A stretch of 64,000 nt of DNA from Trichosphaerium sp. ATCC 40318 (GCA_038496445.1 JALMLS010000502.1:78939-142938); one strand, 5' to 3'. Numbered from the stretch's first letter, positions 46,347-57,940 are shown. The notes: generated from the sequence alone by a model not told the origin. Made by a program: numbers and translations.

Positions 46347-47817
46347 TTATTGATAATGAGACAAAAGTCTGTACCGTTTGTGAAAATTAATGATAGTATG
46401 GACATTTTCTAGGTTATACAAGTCCGCTTCTGATAGCCCTCTGACATTACACTTTATAGTGTGAATATTTTTCAGTCCTACTATCACATCACGAGGAATG
46501 GGACAACTCTCCACATTAAGTGTATATATGCCATCAAACTTATGTACTTCACTCTTGTCATCTAGTCTGGCATTCATCAAATTCAGAGTGCATAATGATG
46601 TCATCTGAGAAAAATCTGGGAGGCTGTTTAAACCTTCAACAGTTAGCTCCTGAATACTCTTGAGATGATAGAAACCTTTACCAGTCATACTGGTTTCACT
46701 CAAGTTTAGTATTTTGACATTAGATAGAAATACTAAACCTTCATCAGTGATGTTACAGTATGATAAATCAAGGTATTCTGCATCTTTGAAGTATTCCAAG
46801 TCGCTATTTTTAACTGAATTTCCTATCACTGATATTTTGTGTACTCTTGAAAACCCACTGTAGTCTGTGAGTTTTTCACAATAAGAAGCATTAATAGTTT
46901 CAAGGTTCTTAAGAAACTTGATACCAAATCCAATCAAGTTTGGATTGTCTGTTATATCTAACTCTGTTACAGCAGAAATGTGTTTCAGTCCCTCATCGGT
47001 GATATTGCTGCAACCGCTGATATCAATTGCCTGTAGACTGCCAAGAGCTTTGAGTCCTTCATTTGTAATTTGTGTACAAAGTGCAAGGTCTATAGAATGA
47101 ACGTTTGATAGAGACTTTAACCCGTCATCTGTTATTTCCTTACACTCTGATAGACTTATTACATGAACATTAGAGAGGTAAGATAGACCAACATCGGTGA
47201 TGGAAGTGCGATTTAGACTGATTGAGTGGACATTTTTTAAGAACTTGATGCCTTTGTCTGTTATAAGCGTAGATGATAGATCAATACAATGAACTGATGA
47301 TATGTTTTAAAGTTTCATCTGTAATAAGACAACCTTCTAAATTTATTGTCTGAACCCCATGCAATTTCTTGACGCCATCATTAATCATAACGCTCCTACA
47401 TCTTTCAAGCTCAACTGTTTTTATACCAGAAAGTAAGGCTATACTTTGGCCATCAAGAGAATTTGATGACAAGCTTATGTAACAAGGCTTTCTTGAACCT
47501 GTGTTTTTTATATTGTTCATCAACATATGTATACTTCCGCTTGTTATCTCTAGGTAATGTGCTAGATCAAGATATTGCGCTCCAGCAAGTATATCATGTG
47601 AGTTTATTGTATGCTGCTTGTGTGACGCTGTAACATGTATTATTGAGTTGTTTAGAATGCCCTTACACTTTGAAACGTGCAGTACTGCATATATAGAAGA
47701 AACATAAACGTCCATGAAGCCAACACATTGTTTAATAACATCTGACAAATAACGACAAGTTTCTGCTATTTCATAGCGGTCAGGGTCATAAAGGAAGCTT
47801 ATTATGAGTACAATCAT
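46347..47817 (-). pseudogene. F-box/LRR gene with one frame break
   Basis: The F-box-like sequence starts slightly upstream of the first ATG (ILDLPLEMIVLIISFLYDPD, in frame up to about 47850), so a first exon may be missing from this model. Leucine-rich repeats: AGAQYLDLAHYLEITSG, HGVQTINLEGCLITDE. The frame breaks at about 47296-47302. It resumes with SSVHCIDLSSTLITDKGIK and about a dozen repeats (NVHSISLNRTSITDVGLSYL, NVHSIDLALCTQITNEGLK) to the stop at 46347. Some repeats here are more diverged than in the 34228 gene. Likely substrate adaptor architecture, function unknown. Confidence 0.62.
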
Positions 47818-47850
47818 CTCTAAAGGTAAATCGAGTATATTATTACAGCT

Positions 47851-48271
47851 GTAAGTAATGTAAGAATAAAACTGCTGGTTCTGAAAAATATCACGTGATT
47901 TTTATTCTACGTGGCGACAAAAAGCGATTTACGATTGTTTTGCAGGGTTGAAAGCGTACTTTTGATTGTAGTCAACTTTTATAGCTGATACACCTCTCAT
48001 TGTTATAGAGATAAAGGGTTACAGCGTTAGAGGTATAAAGTAATGTATATAAGCGAACTAGTTTAAGTTCAGGTAATGTATGGAAGAGAATTTTTTAAAT
48101 AGATACCTTCGGAATATAATTATCAGGCATGTGGTTCACAATTGTTGATACTTAAGTGACAAGTAACGGGAATATCACACTTAAGTAGTATTAGAAGGTA
48201 TTTTACCACTTCTAAAATGACAAATATAACAAGCAATTGTTATTGTTCTCAATAGTATTTACACTAAGCCT
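47851..48271. other. Intergenic
   Basis: No gene seen; TCACGTGATTTT at about 47890. Confidence 0.4.
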
Positions 48272-49084
48272 TTATACCTCTACACCTTTACAGAACATAC
48301 AAGAATCTACTAGTACCCCATTTATGTCCCATTCTTTATACTCTCCTTCTTTGACACCATCCTTCATATAACAAAGAACCTCTAATTGACCAGTGCTAAA
48401 AAACTCTTTAGCTTGTCCATTCATTTTACCTTTAATATAATATTCTTCACTCTTTAATACTCCATCACTATACCACTCTTTACGCACTCCTTGTCGTTCA
48501 CCTTTTTCATAGTTAACAAGAACCTTTAATGTTCCAATATCATGATAAACCTTATACTCTCCATGGAGAATATCTTTCTCATAGTGACACCTAACATTCA
48601 TCTTACCAATTCTGTACCATTGTTCATAAACTCCTTCATACAAGTTATCCTTATAAAATCCACTCCAATGAATCTGGCCATTATCATACCAATCATAGTA
48701 TGGTCCTTCAGCCTTACCATCCTTGTAAAAGTATTTTGCCTTCATTTTACCGTTTTTATACCACTCGATGTTCTCTCCATGTGCGATACGATGTTTAAGT
48801 CATTTCAGTTGCGAAATCTCGCCTGTACTGTACCAACAACGCCATTCACCGTGCGGAACTAAGTTATCATCAAAGTGAGTGGTTAGCGCTGTACGTTTAC
48901 AGAGCGTATGCCATGTTATAAACGAATACAATTCTTTTTGAAGGTCAGAAGGGAGGTATAACCAGCTCCAATTAGAGGCTGTAACAATTTTATTAGCGAT
49001 TATTCTTTTATAAACGTTGTGGAGTATAATGTACTGGGTCCAGAAAAACATACCATTGGCAGCGGGTTTAAGGCGTTTCTCCAT
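48272..49084 (-). pseudogene. Mini F-box-like/YwqK-repeat gene with an in-frame TGA
   Basis: ATG at 49084. The head WLYLPSDLQKELYSFITWHT and TTHFDDNLVPHGEWRCWYSTG matches the other two family members. A TGA at 48802-48800 follows ISQLK; the same frame then stays open for 18 codons (LKHRIAHGENIEWYKNGK) and joins six more repeats (YYDWYDNGQIHWSGFYKDN ... EYKEWDINGVL) to the stop at 48272. So frame is preserved across the stop. A nonsense mutation is the simplest reading; readthrough or recoding has no independent support here. Confidence 0.62.
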
Positions 49085-49440
49085 GTTACAAAAGATAGTT
49101 CCCAGAAAAACTTGAGACTCATGTTGACTATACTTACGCTTTAAGAATCAGTAGCGGCTCAGACTATGTTGTTTGTAGTCGGAGCACCAATAGACCAACG
49201 TTTACCCAGAACTCATTAGCGCAGGTAAAGTTGTGCAAAGACATCTTTGATATTTCTAATTACGCTATTCTCTCAAAATACAAGAAACTCGATATTCAAA
49301 ACGATTTAATTGTCAAACTATTTATTAAATAGACATACAGAAAAGATGTTTTTACAGTGTAGGAGCCTTATTGTTATTTCGGTTTTAGATAATCAATCAA
49401 ACTAGTTTCACTTGAGATTTTGCTTGTTGACTCCGGAATT
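49085..49440. other. Intergenic
   Basis: About 350 bp with no recognisable coding or RNA feature. Confidence 0.4.
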
Positions 49441-50586
49441 TCATGATTGCACTAAGGCCTCAATTCTCTCAAGTATTCTATTTGCGAGACCTAACGGTAC
49501 TCTCAAAGCAAGCAATGTCGCTCTATCCAGAGTGAGGAAGTCTCTGCCCCTGATGGTATTGTAAGTTGGTTGTGCAGTTACAAGTATTGGTGCGTACCTT
49601 ATTTCTTGATCTTTGAGCATCTCAACCAGCCTTGGATCAATATTATGAAGATCATATAACACCTGCTTAACTGTCCACAACTCAGGAGCGATAGTATTAA
49701 CCACACAGCTATGCTTGAGCTCTCCTTCTTCAATAATATACTCAGCACAATGAGTTACTATTTTGCGCTGCTGTACGGACCAACTAGCTTCGCAAGAAGC
49801 CCCACAAGGAAGCACCAACGTCCCTCTCTCGTTAGGTTTACCTTTGATCCATTTTCCAAACCATTTGCTTCCGTTTAAAAAACAATACTCGCCATCGCCG
49901 TTTTGTTGATTACAAAGGAAGTTGCCTTTGTATTTTGTACCATCTTCCCATGTCATTGTACCTTTTCCCTCACGAGAGCCAGTACTAAAGTTTCCAGCGT
50001 ATACTCTTCCAGAAGGCCATGTTAAGGTACCAGCACCTTGGCAATTATCGTCTTCAAAATCGCCAATGTAGTGCCTTCCGTCAGGCCACGTTTGAGTACC
50101 TTTTCCTTTTCTTCTATCTGCTTTATACTCACCAACATACTTAACGCCATCAGGCCACACCAGCGTTCCTTCACCTTCTCGATTCCCATCAACGAAATCT
50201 CCTTCGTATTTTAAACCGTCAGGCCACGTTTGCGTTCCTTTTCCCTGGCGTATATCATTGGCAAAGTCTCCAACATACAACTTCCCACTAGGCCAAGTGT
50301 ATGTTCCTTTTCCATGTCGTTTGCCGCTCTTGAATTCTCCAACATAAGTGTTCCCGCTAGGCCACGTGTACTTTCCTGACCCATGGTACTTGTCATTATC
50401 AAAGTTACCTTCGTACTGCTCTCCGTTATGTTGTTTTAGAACGCCAACACCATGGCGAAGATGCCCGGTGATCTCTCCACTGTAAGTGTCTCCGTTTGGC
50501 CAAGATATATCCCCAGATTCGATAACTTTTATGTTTATAATTAACCCTTTGTCTTGACGTGTTCTAGTTTCGTATGGTTCACTCAT
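49441..50586 (-). CDS. MORN-repeat protein with C-terminal SAM-like domain
   Basis: Single exon, ATG at 50586 (MSEPYETRTRQDKG). About ten canonical MORN repeats from residue 30 to 245, e.g. YVGEFKSGKRHGKGTYTWPS, YEGDFVDGNREGEGTLVWPD, YIGDFEDDNCQGAGTLTWPS. The C-terminal 75 residues (LWTVKQVLYDLHNIDPRLVE ... LLALRVPLGLANRILERIEAL) have the LW-V...L..IG-R..IL..I..L pattern of a SAM domain, though the usual Gly-Ile is VPLGL. MORN repeats bind membranes or act as scaffolds; SAM domains oligomerise. These are true MORN repeats, distinct from the YwqK-type variants in neighbouring genes. No disruption and no intron. Confidence 0.75.
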   Translation of the reverse strand: MSEPYETRTRQDKGLIINIKVIESGDISWPNGDTYSGEITGHLRHGVGVLKQHNGEQYEGNFDNDKYHGSGKYTWPSGNTYVGEFKSGKRHGKGTYTWPSGKLYVGDFANDIRQGKGTQTWPDGLKYEGDFVDGNREGEGTLVWPDGVKYVGEYKADRRKGKGTQTWPDGRHYIGDFEDDNCQGAGTLTWPSGRVYAGNFSTGSREGKGTMTWEDGTKYKGNFLCNQQNGDGEYCFLNGSKWFGKWIKGKPNERGTLVLPCGASCEASWSVQQRKIVTHCAEYIIEEGELKHSCVVNTIAPELWTVKQVLYDLHNIDPRLVEMLKDQEIRYAPILVTAQPTYNTIRGRDFLTLDRATLLALRVPLGLANRILERIEALVQS

Positions 50587-51483
50587 CACGTGGTTTACAA
50601 GTTGCGGTTATAGATGTTTGATTGATGAAATAAAAAAAAGTTCATACTGGAATTCTGTTTACTTTGCCTTCTTTTTGCTAAACAATGGTATCACGTAGTC
50701 CCCTAATCCTAAGGAAATGCAGTAAGCTAGCCTCAATCGAAATTGGAGCTATAAGAAGCACAAAACGGGAATGCGTGTTAAGTTAGCTATGTCTTAGTTA
50801 AGTCGTTGTAGAATACCGTAGCAAGATAGGTGTTTCTCTTATTAGCTTTAGTGACGATAGTACTCTCTCCTAGTTTTTGGGCTGGTTTACGCTAGGCACT
50901 GGGTAATATTATTGACTTGAAATACGTTTTAACCTCCACAGAGAGTTTAGATTCTTTGTATACTTTTGAAACTTTTGATATCAATGCTATACGGGAGAAA
51001 CCAGACTTTAACTTGATAAAACGCAACTCACTGTCCGAGTCTTTCGTCAATCCTGTCAGGCGTATGTATATATTTATATCGAAGCGTATAAAACTACCAC
51101 GTGAGGAACTTCTCAAGAAAACAGTCGGCACTCTTTTTTTTTTTGTATTTTCAAGTTTTTCCTTCATCACGTGATTTTTTTCTCGACAATTTTCAATCTT
51201 CATTGGTTATCTTGACAGGTACAAAGTAAATAGTAACAACTGAGGGATTAGACAAATAACGGCTTCTCTTCTTAAGGCACTAGAAAAAAATTGAGAAATA
51301 GAAACATCCCATCATCTCGTTGTATTCAGCCCTCTGCAATCTACTATACTTATCCAGTAGAACTATTGCTACGAATGCAATAAGGCAGACAGATATTCCG
51401 AAAAATGAATGAATTCGTAAATGAAATAACGTATTCGTCTTGACTTAACCGCTAGTCGAAAATAAGTTATTCCAATTAACAGG
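50587..51483. other. Intergenic, ambiguous open frames
   Basis: Both strands carry overlapping open frames (50892-51203 minus, 50917-51174 plus), neither with a domain. Two CACGTG palindromes lie at about 51100 and 51168. Confidence 0.35.
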
Positions 51484-53308
51484 ATGACAATGAAAGTACT
51501 AGCGCTCTTATTAGCGTTTTTCGCTGTATGCACACTAGCACTAACACAAGGGGCTATCCCTGGCGAAGCTTCTGTCGTATACGAGTGGAAATGGTTGAAT
51601 TTTACATTTGAAGACACTGCTTCATACGAAAACTACTATAACAACGAATACTACAAGCACTGGTACGTAACTCCGTTACTAGCGCGTGGTGAAACCGCTG
51701 TGGCAAAGTTGAACCGATTTAATTCTTCAATAGCATGCTTGCTGGTGTTAAACTCTCTACCGATGGTAGAATATTTGTTTCTGTTCCTCGATGGTAAGTG
51801 AATCTTTTGTCAAACGAATTCGTATGACAAGCACGTGATCACTAATTGGTGTTTTTAAAAGGTTCATTGGTGTACCTGCTACGCTTTCTGTATTAGATAC
51901 ATCTCATTCTCCACCTTTATTGAAGCCTTACCCATCATGGGAAGGAAACAAGGTAAAAACCTGTTTTTTGTTTTATGTTAGCAAAAACTTTGGGTTGTTT
52001 TTGGTTTAAATTATCGCTTATGTGATTAGATCGGAGATCCTTCAAAGCTTCAAAGCGTACTAGGGTTTGAGATCGATCCGTTCAATAGATTGTGGGTACT
52101 CGACCAAGGCAAGGTAAGCATAATTCGGACGAACTTTCATAAACCATTTCTCCTTTTTACTATTTTTTTTTTTGCTTGTTTTGTTCAATATCACGTGCTC
52201 ATACAATTTTTATCAAGATTAATAACCAACCTGCTATCCCTGGTTCTGTAAAATTGCAGATTTTCGATCTGGCAACCGACACATTGATAAGAGAATACAT
52301 TTTTTCTGAATCTGAAGCATCACTTGCTAACTCGTTCTTGGTAAGGTTTTTCTTTCTATACTGAAAGGTACCTAAATGTTGTCTAGAACGATATTGTCAT
52401 TGATGTCAAACGGTCTTTTGCGTACATATCCGATACAGGTATTGGAAGCGTACCTCTTCATGGTGGAATCCTAGTGTACGATTACGGTAAGCAGTTAATC
52501 CAAACTTTTTTTTGTTTCCTTCATCTAATTTCTTCGAAGAGAACAATCTTATGAGACGTGTTCTAAACCAACATGTGAGTACCCAACCAAACATGAACCT
52601 CTGGTTTAGCATAAATGGCAACAAGGTAATTACTCCGCCCGTATAGTCAACCGTACAGCCAAACTAAATCATTGCTTGCAGGTTCTTGCTGATGCACCTT
52701 TCTTTGCTGGAGCCGATGGTATCGCTCTCAGCAATGATGCGAATACACTTTACTATACACCATTGAGTAGTAGAATAATTTATAGAATTGATACAGCTAC
52801 TCTCAGAGACTTTAAGCAACCATTGAGCAACGTTTCATCGAAAGCGCAAATGTACAAGGTACGAATAGACTTTATTTTACCAAATTTATTTACTTATGTA
52901 TTTTAGAATAAACGAACAACTTCTGATGGTATGGCTTGTACAAACGAGATTGGAGATATTGTATACGCTACTGGACTCGAATTTAGCGGCATATTGAAAA
53001 TAACACCTGAGGTATGTACCAAGAAAATAAGGGATCTTCGTTTTGGCATTTCTTTTAATGTTTTTCCCTTTCATCTACTATGACCCGGCTGATCTTTCTC
53101 TTAGAATGATGTATTGATTGCAAATAACACTCAAGATATGGTTTGGCCTGATACTATAGGTTTTGATAACGAAGGTTTTATGTACTGGACAACAAACCAG
53201 TTACATTTATTTTATCAAGGAAAGTTAACTTATGATAAACCTAACTTTAGAATATGGCGTTACAATATTGGCGCTAAGTCTTATATGTATCCACCAGACG
53301 AAATTTAA
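51484..53308 (+). CDS. Yellow/major royal jelly (MRJP) family protein, secreted
   Basis: Nine or so exons, about 390 residues. ATG at 51484 with signal peptide MTMKVLALLLAFFAVCTLAL. Family blocks: YEWKWLNFTFEDTASYENYY, MLAGVKLSTDGRIFVSVPRW, GVPATLSVL, PPLLKPYPSWEGNK, LQSVLGFEIDPFNRLWVLDQ, KLQIFDLATDTLIREYIF, NDIVIDVKRSFAYISDTG, ADGIALSNDANTLYYTPLSS, TSDGMACTNEIGDIVYATGL, WPDTIGFDNEGFMYWTTNQL, FRIWRY. These are the six-bladed propeller signatures of the MRJP/yellow family. Best known in insects and bacteria, with a scattered distribution in other eukaryotes; some insect members are dopachrome-converting enzymes. Role here unknown. TCACGTG motifs in two introns. Confidence 0.82.
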
Positions 53309-53781
53309 GCCACATACCTGTTTACCTGTCACTAATAAATAATCTACACCAGCTTAAGCATTGTGAACGTCCTTTATTTCATGTACTCTGCGCTCATACG
53401 CATTTTAATTGTCCACTAAAAAAGGGAAACACAAACATATTAACTCACGACTCGTTACCTTTATATCTCTACCAACCACGTAACTATAAACATTGTGAAA
53501 GTGCTTTATGGAAGTCCTGCACTGAAAATACCGCCCTCTCTTTCAAAGGCTGTATGGTGTACGGAACAGTTTCCGCAAATATTGTCAACCTTTAAAATCA
53601 ATTACAGATAAAGGTACCAAGGCGTTAGTACTTATAAAACCTATGTAATCTGTACAGCCTCAAATGTTGTTCAATGACTGATATTGAATGTCCTTCCCGA
53701 CATTAATCTAGTGTTCGTGCTTACAACACAAGCAAGTTGATGTATTTTCAAGCTTTTTTTTGGGTAATTTTTTTATTTGGT
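53309..53781. other. Intergenic between convergent genes
   Basis: No gene recognised between the 3' ends of the yellow/MRJP and chorismate mutase genes. Confidence 0.45.
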
Positions 53782-56389
53782 CTAAGAGCGCACAAGATCG
53801 TCTGATGTGTTTGGGAAGCTTCCAACTACACGTAAAAAGGTTGTAAGATCTTTTAATTCCTTGATTGCTTTCTTCATTTTTTCATCGTCAACATGCGCTA
53901 CAACCAACATATTAGTTTTTTCTGAGAAACAAAAGAAAGAAAAAAATAATGAAAGAATGTTTGTTTGTGACATACCTTCGATTTCTACCAAAAAGCGACT
54001 TTCAACACCAACATGCTTTGATGTTGTCAGACTTCCTGTCAAGTGATGAGACTCAATTTGTGTTAAATTTATTTCATTTGAAGCGAAAATTTGAAGAGCC
54101 TTTAGCAGAACACCAACAGTATCCTAAAAAAGAATTAATCCACCATGACACGTGAGCAAAAAAAGCTGTTGTTGCAGCAGTAGCATGAGAAAAAAAAATC
54201 TCGTACACGAAGACCTATGACCATGAGAGTCTTATCCTTTCCTGTTGGTTGAGGAGGTTGTGTGCTCTTTGATAAAATGAGAAATCTTGTAACATTCTTT
54301 TCCAAGTCATCCTGAACGTCTCTCATGATGATTTCTAATCCAAAATGCTTTGCAGCTTCTTCACTGCAAATAGCGGCAACACCAGTTTCCTAAAGATACA
54401 TTAAACCACAGTATCAAATAACATTGTTCTAAGCACTATTTAGCTACGTGCCTTGCTTGCAAGTTCTGCAGCACGTGCAGTACTTGTTAGTTCAAATACA
54501 GGAACACCTGCGAATCTCTGTGAGAGTGTCTTCTTTGCTTCAGCAAGAGCATGAGGGTGTGAGTATCTTGGGTCAAAAATTAGCCAAAAAACGTCAAATG
54601 ACAGTCTATAGTAAATCTTTTCGCTCGTACATTTTCTTTACTTGTTTAAGTTGAGTTCCCTTGGCAACTGCAACATGAAGGTACACTGGAATAGTAATTT
54701 CTCCAACAACCTACAAAGAAAAAGGTAAGACAAATAAATATCGACTCCAAGACTACTACGTACTCTCGCTTGTGTATCAAATAGGATATCATTAGTTGTT
54801 CGTACAATACCAACAACAGATGCTTGGATTGGTGCCACTCCATACGCAGTTTTATTACTTAGAACACTTGAGAAAATATCCGGAATCTAAATGGTCCATT
54901 ATTTACAAAATTATTGTAAAATTAAACATTACCGTTCGGCATGGGAGAAGAGGCAAATTTGCGCTCTTGGAAGGGCCTTGTGATCTATTACTACGCGCAA
55001 AATAACGTAGAGTGGCAGTATGAGTGAAAGAACCCTACAAAAGCACTTTAATGGCATGTACAACATTGTGACATACCTCAGGACCTAAAAACGCTACAAG
55101 TGGTGTACCAGTCTCAGTAGCTCCACGTTGTAGTAGGTATTCAACTTCTACCTAACGAGTGACGTTAAACAATGCGTAATTCTTCTATACTATGCTAATA
55201 TTTCTCGTAGCAGGGTTGTTGGTGTTTGGTGCCCAATATATAAAGAATATTTTAGTATGAAACGTGCTTTCTTTGTTAATGGGATGACTACGTCTTTGTA
55301 CAAGTTGGCAACAATTTCAGCGAGTTCTCCTGATGTTTCTGCCTTTAATTCTTGCCCATAGTTTCGTGCTTTCGCACGTACACGCTCTAAAAGAGCTTCT
55401 TCTACCTTTGTAAAAAATAGATTAGAGATTTGCTCATTTCTTTTACTGTAAATGATGGATGTTGTTGTAACGTACTTTTGAGTTTGTTATGGCTTCCATT
55501 ATACCTTCCTCATCGTTTTCATCGATGAGCTTAGCATACTTTGGTTGCTCTGCAAGGAATTTAATCTCTGCAACGTATTTACCATAGTGAACACGTTTAG
55601 AAATAGCATTAAGAGCTTGGATATCACAGTTCGCTGCAGAACCGTATTGCTATTTAGTAAAAGAGAGTCAGTTATGTTTGGATAGGTTTGACTCCATATT
55701 GAGGTTTCAAAGTGACATACTTTATCATCCTTGTCTTCAGTTATAAGTGGAATAATTTGTTGCTTGTATTTTCTGAGAATAAGTGGGTTGATATTGATTG
55801 TATTCGGTTTAATGACTTGATCGTAGTTTAGAAGAGGAAGTATAGGATCTGGTAAGTCTCCTGGGAAAAATGCGTGTTCATCAGGAGATGTAAAACGACG
55901 CATGAGTGCGTGAACCTGAAAATGTTAGAAAAAGCATAAAATTAAAGTATTCACTAAAGGATCATCATACCTTCTCTGTTTCGCGCAACATGTACCCCAA
56001 GAAGTCAGCGTCGTCACCAATACCTGCCTCAGCGAGAAGACCATGATCACCTTTCTCATAAACCTAGTAACGAGTTAGTATTTCATTTTACGGACTCAAG
56101 GGCTACCGGGTTGTTACGAGCAAATTGTGAGCGCTCTATCAAACTGAAGATAATGGTTTCTTCCTAATATTCGTTAATACAACCGTAAGTACAACTTTGA
56201 CGCTGTCAGAAGGTGTTTAACCCTGATACATGTTCCCAAAAAAAAAAAATCGCTGTACGCGCGTCAAACAGACGATATATATCATACCTGACGAATGAGT
56301 GCGTTTCTGATGTCGTTGAGTGTTAACTTGCCTAAGCCAGTTACATTTTCCGGCAAATCGCTACTAGTACCGGGTGTAGCCTTGTGCAT
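53782..56389 (-). CDS. Bifunctional chorismate mutase-prephenate dehydratase with ACT domain
   Basis: Many short exons, roughly 590 residues, ATG at 56389. The N-terminal half is the eukaryotic-type (yeast/plant AroQ) chorismate mutase: LTLNDIRNALIRQ, EETIIFSLIERSQFARNN, SPDEHAFFPGDLPDPILPLL, INPLILRKYKQQIIPLI, YGSAANCDIQALNAISKRVH, YGKYVAEIKFL, LLQRGATETGTPL. Prephenate dehydratase follows: VAFLGPEGSFTHTATLRYFA, VAPIQASVVGIVRTTNDIL, EITIPVYLHVAVAKG, IFDPRYSHPHALAEAKKTL, AAICSEEAAKHFGLEI, and the catalytic TRF motif in NVTRFLIL. It ends with an ACT domain (VLLKALQIFASNEINLTQIE, with ESHHL where bacteria have ESRP). Converts chorismate to prephenate to phenylpyruvate (phenylalanine synthesis); the ACT domain likely senses phenylalanine. 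Possibly plastid-targeted or cytosolic; no clear transit peptide. Confidence 0.85.
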
Positions 56390-56557
56390 TGTTCTTAGTG
56401 ACTTTGTTACCTTCTGATTTGTCAAAAAAGTTCTTTAGAAGTACAAAACGTCACCTTATTACAAAACAGCGACTGACACTCCTACTATACTTGTGAAATG
56501 CAGTAATGAGTTTCATTAATAAGCGACATTTATCACGAATTGCTTATCTGTTCAAAA
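56390..56557. promoter_or_regulatory. Intergenic divergent promoter region
   Basis: 168 bp between the divergent ATGs of the chorismate mutase fusion gene and the 56558 gene. Both promoters must reside here. No CACGTG in this stretch. Confidence 0.4.
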
Positions 56558-57636
56558 ATGGCTAGACAAGAGATAAAGCACATACCAAGCCTCGCGCCAA
56601 CGGGTTCAACACGTCAAACGTGGAATGATGCATGGGACAAAAAGACATGGTGTCTTGGCACAGGTACACAATATCGCGTTATAAACGCAGTTCTAATGCA
56701 AAATAGGGTTTATTATCGAGGGAACAGTAGTTAACAAGCGCAGCCACAGTATAATCGTTAAATCTGCTACAGATTTACCAACAAAGTTCATTGCGTTAAG
56801 AGTACGTGCTACACTGCCTAGATAGCAAAAAAGAAGGCGAAAAAAAATCTCAACCGAATTTAATTAAAGTAGGTCCGTTTAACGCGACAAACCTTGAAAC
56901 GCCATTTCGATGCAACAGGTAAAACAGAAATCGAACCACAATACGAGCAAGAACGTAAAAAAATGACAGGCTATTTATCGTTTCGTACGTTATCTGTTGC
57001 TATTTTAAAGTATCGCAACCGCTCACACACGATAGAAACTACAAAAGCAAAGGCTTTAGGAGCCGTTAGCGCAAAAGATCTTTGTGATATGCTTGGGAGA
57101 GGCACTGGGTTGCCAGCACCTAAAGGCTTCCTAAAACAAGACTCTTTGAACAACTTACACCCGAAAAAAAGTACTACAAAGCGTTTTGTAGTAGTTTCTC
57201 AAATTGACTTTTATTTTGCACCTTAGTGTCAGTCTTTGAATTTTGGCTTGACGTCCATGACTTCCAGAGCAAAGATATTCATGTCAATGATAGTAAGTAT
57301 TATTTACTTTGTTCACAAATAATAATATCACGTGATAGATGTTCGTCTTAAGACACGTGGAGACTCTATTATTGTTGAATCAATTGCAAAGTTAGTTGAA
57401 GATAATAAGCTCTTAAAGAATAATAACTTCTTTGCTGGTGGTAAGTCTTGCGTCTTAAAGACGCTATGTGTCATAGTCTTCTTTCTTTCGTATGTACCTT
57501 AACATTTTGAAAGGTACTGGAGTCAGCGAAGGATGGACTGATAAGATCATGAAGAATAAGTTCGATAGTGACGATGAAGAAGAAGAAGCACCAAAAGAAG
57601 AAGGAGACTGTGCTGAAGATGATGAATGGGATTAAA
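56558..57636 (+). CDS. Hypothetical protein with acidic C-terminus
   Basis: ATG at 56558 (MARQEIKHIPSLAPTGSTRQ). Spliced reading: WNDAWDKKTWCLGTGFIIEG, TVVNKRSHSIIVKSATDLPT, KRHFDATGKTEIEPQYEQER, KALGAVSAKDLCDMLGRGTG, SVFEFWLDVHDFQSKDIHVN, RLKTRGDSIIVESIAKLVED, GWTDKIMKNKF and an acidic tail (SDDEEEEAPKEEGD) to the stop at 57636. About 285 residues, five introns, one of them containing TCACGTGATAG at 57329. FEFWLDVHDF recalls an RGS-domain helix, but the rest does not fit. I do not recognise the family; real coding status is supported by consistent splicing. Confidence 0.5.
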
Positions 57637-57940
57637 ACTTTTTGTAGAAATCTAATGATTGATAGAAATAGTTTAGTAGAAATAAATCTTAGTAAGTTCA
57701 GCCTCAAACCATTAATTCATTTGTACATTTGTACTTTTGACAGTGTGTTTTAGTGAGTTATGGCTTGCAACAGAAAATTAAACGGCCAACCTCTAGTAGT
57801 AGCCGATAATTTTTTCAAAAAAATGAAAATCGCTACGAGAAAAAGCGGGTTTTAGTTCTCTTAACATTCCAAAAGTGTCTTAAAAAGCCCAAAATTGTGC
57901 ATTGACCTTTTCGCAGTTTTAAGTAACCATACGAGCAACA
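57637..57940. other. Intergenic
   Basis: About 300 bp without a recognised feature. Confidence 0.4.

Noticed and set aside
48800-48802. Selenocysteine or stop-codon reassignment at the in-frame TGA
   Set aside because: Other recognisable genes here end at ordinary stops including TGA (for example array units A, C and D), and one nonsense site in a decaying family needs no recoding.
50892-51203. Open frames on both strands over the same 300 bp
   Set aside because: Neither has a recognisable feature; at most one could be real and I cannot choose.
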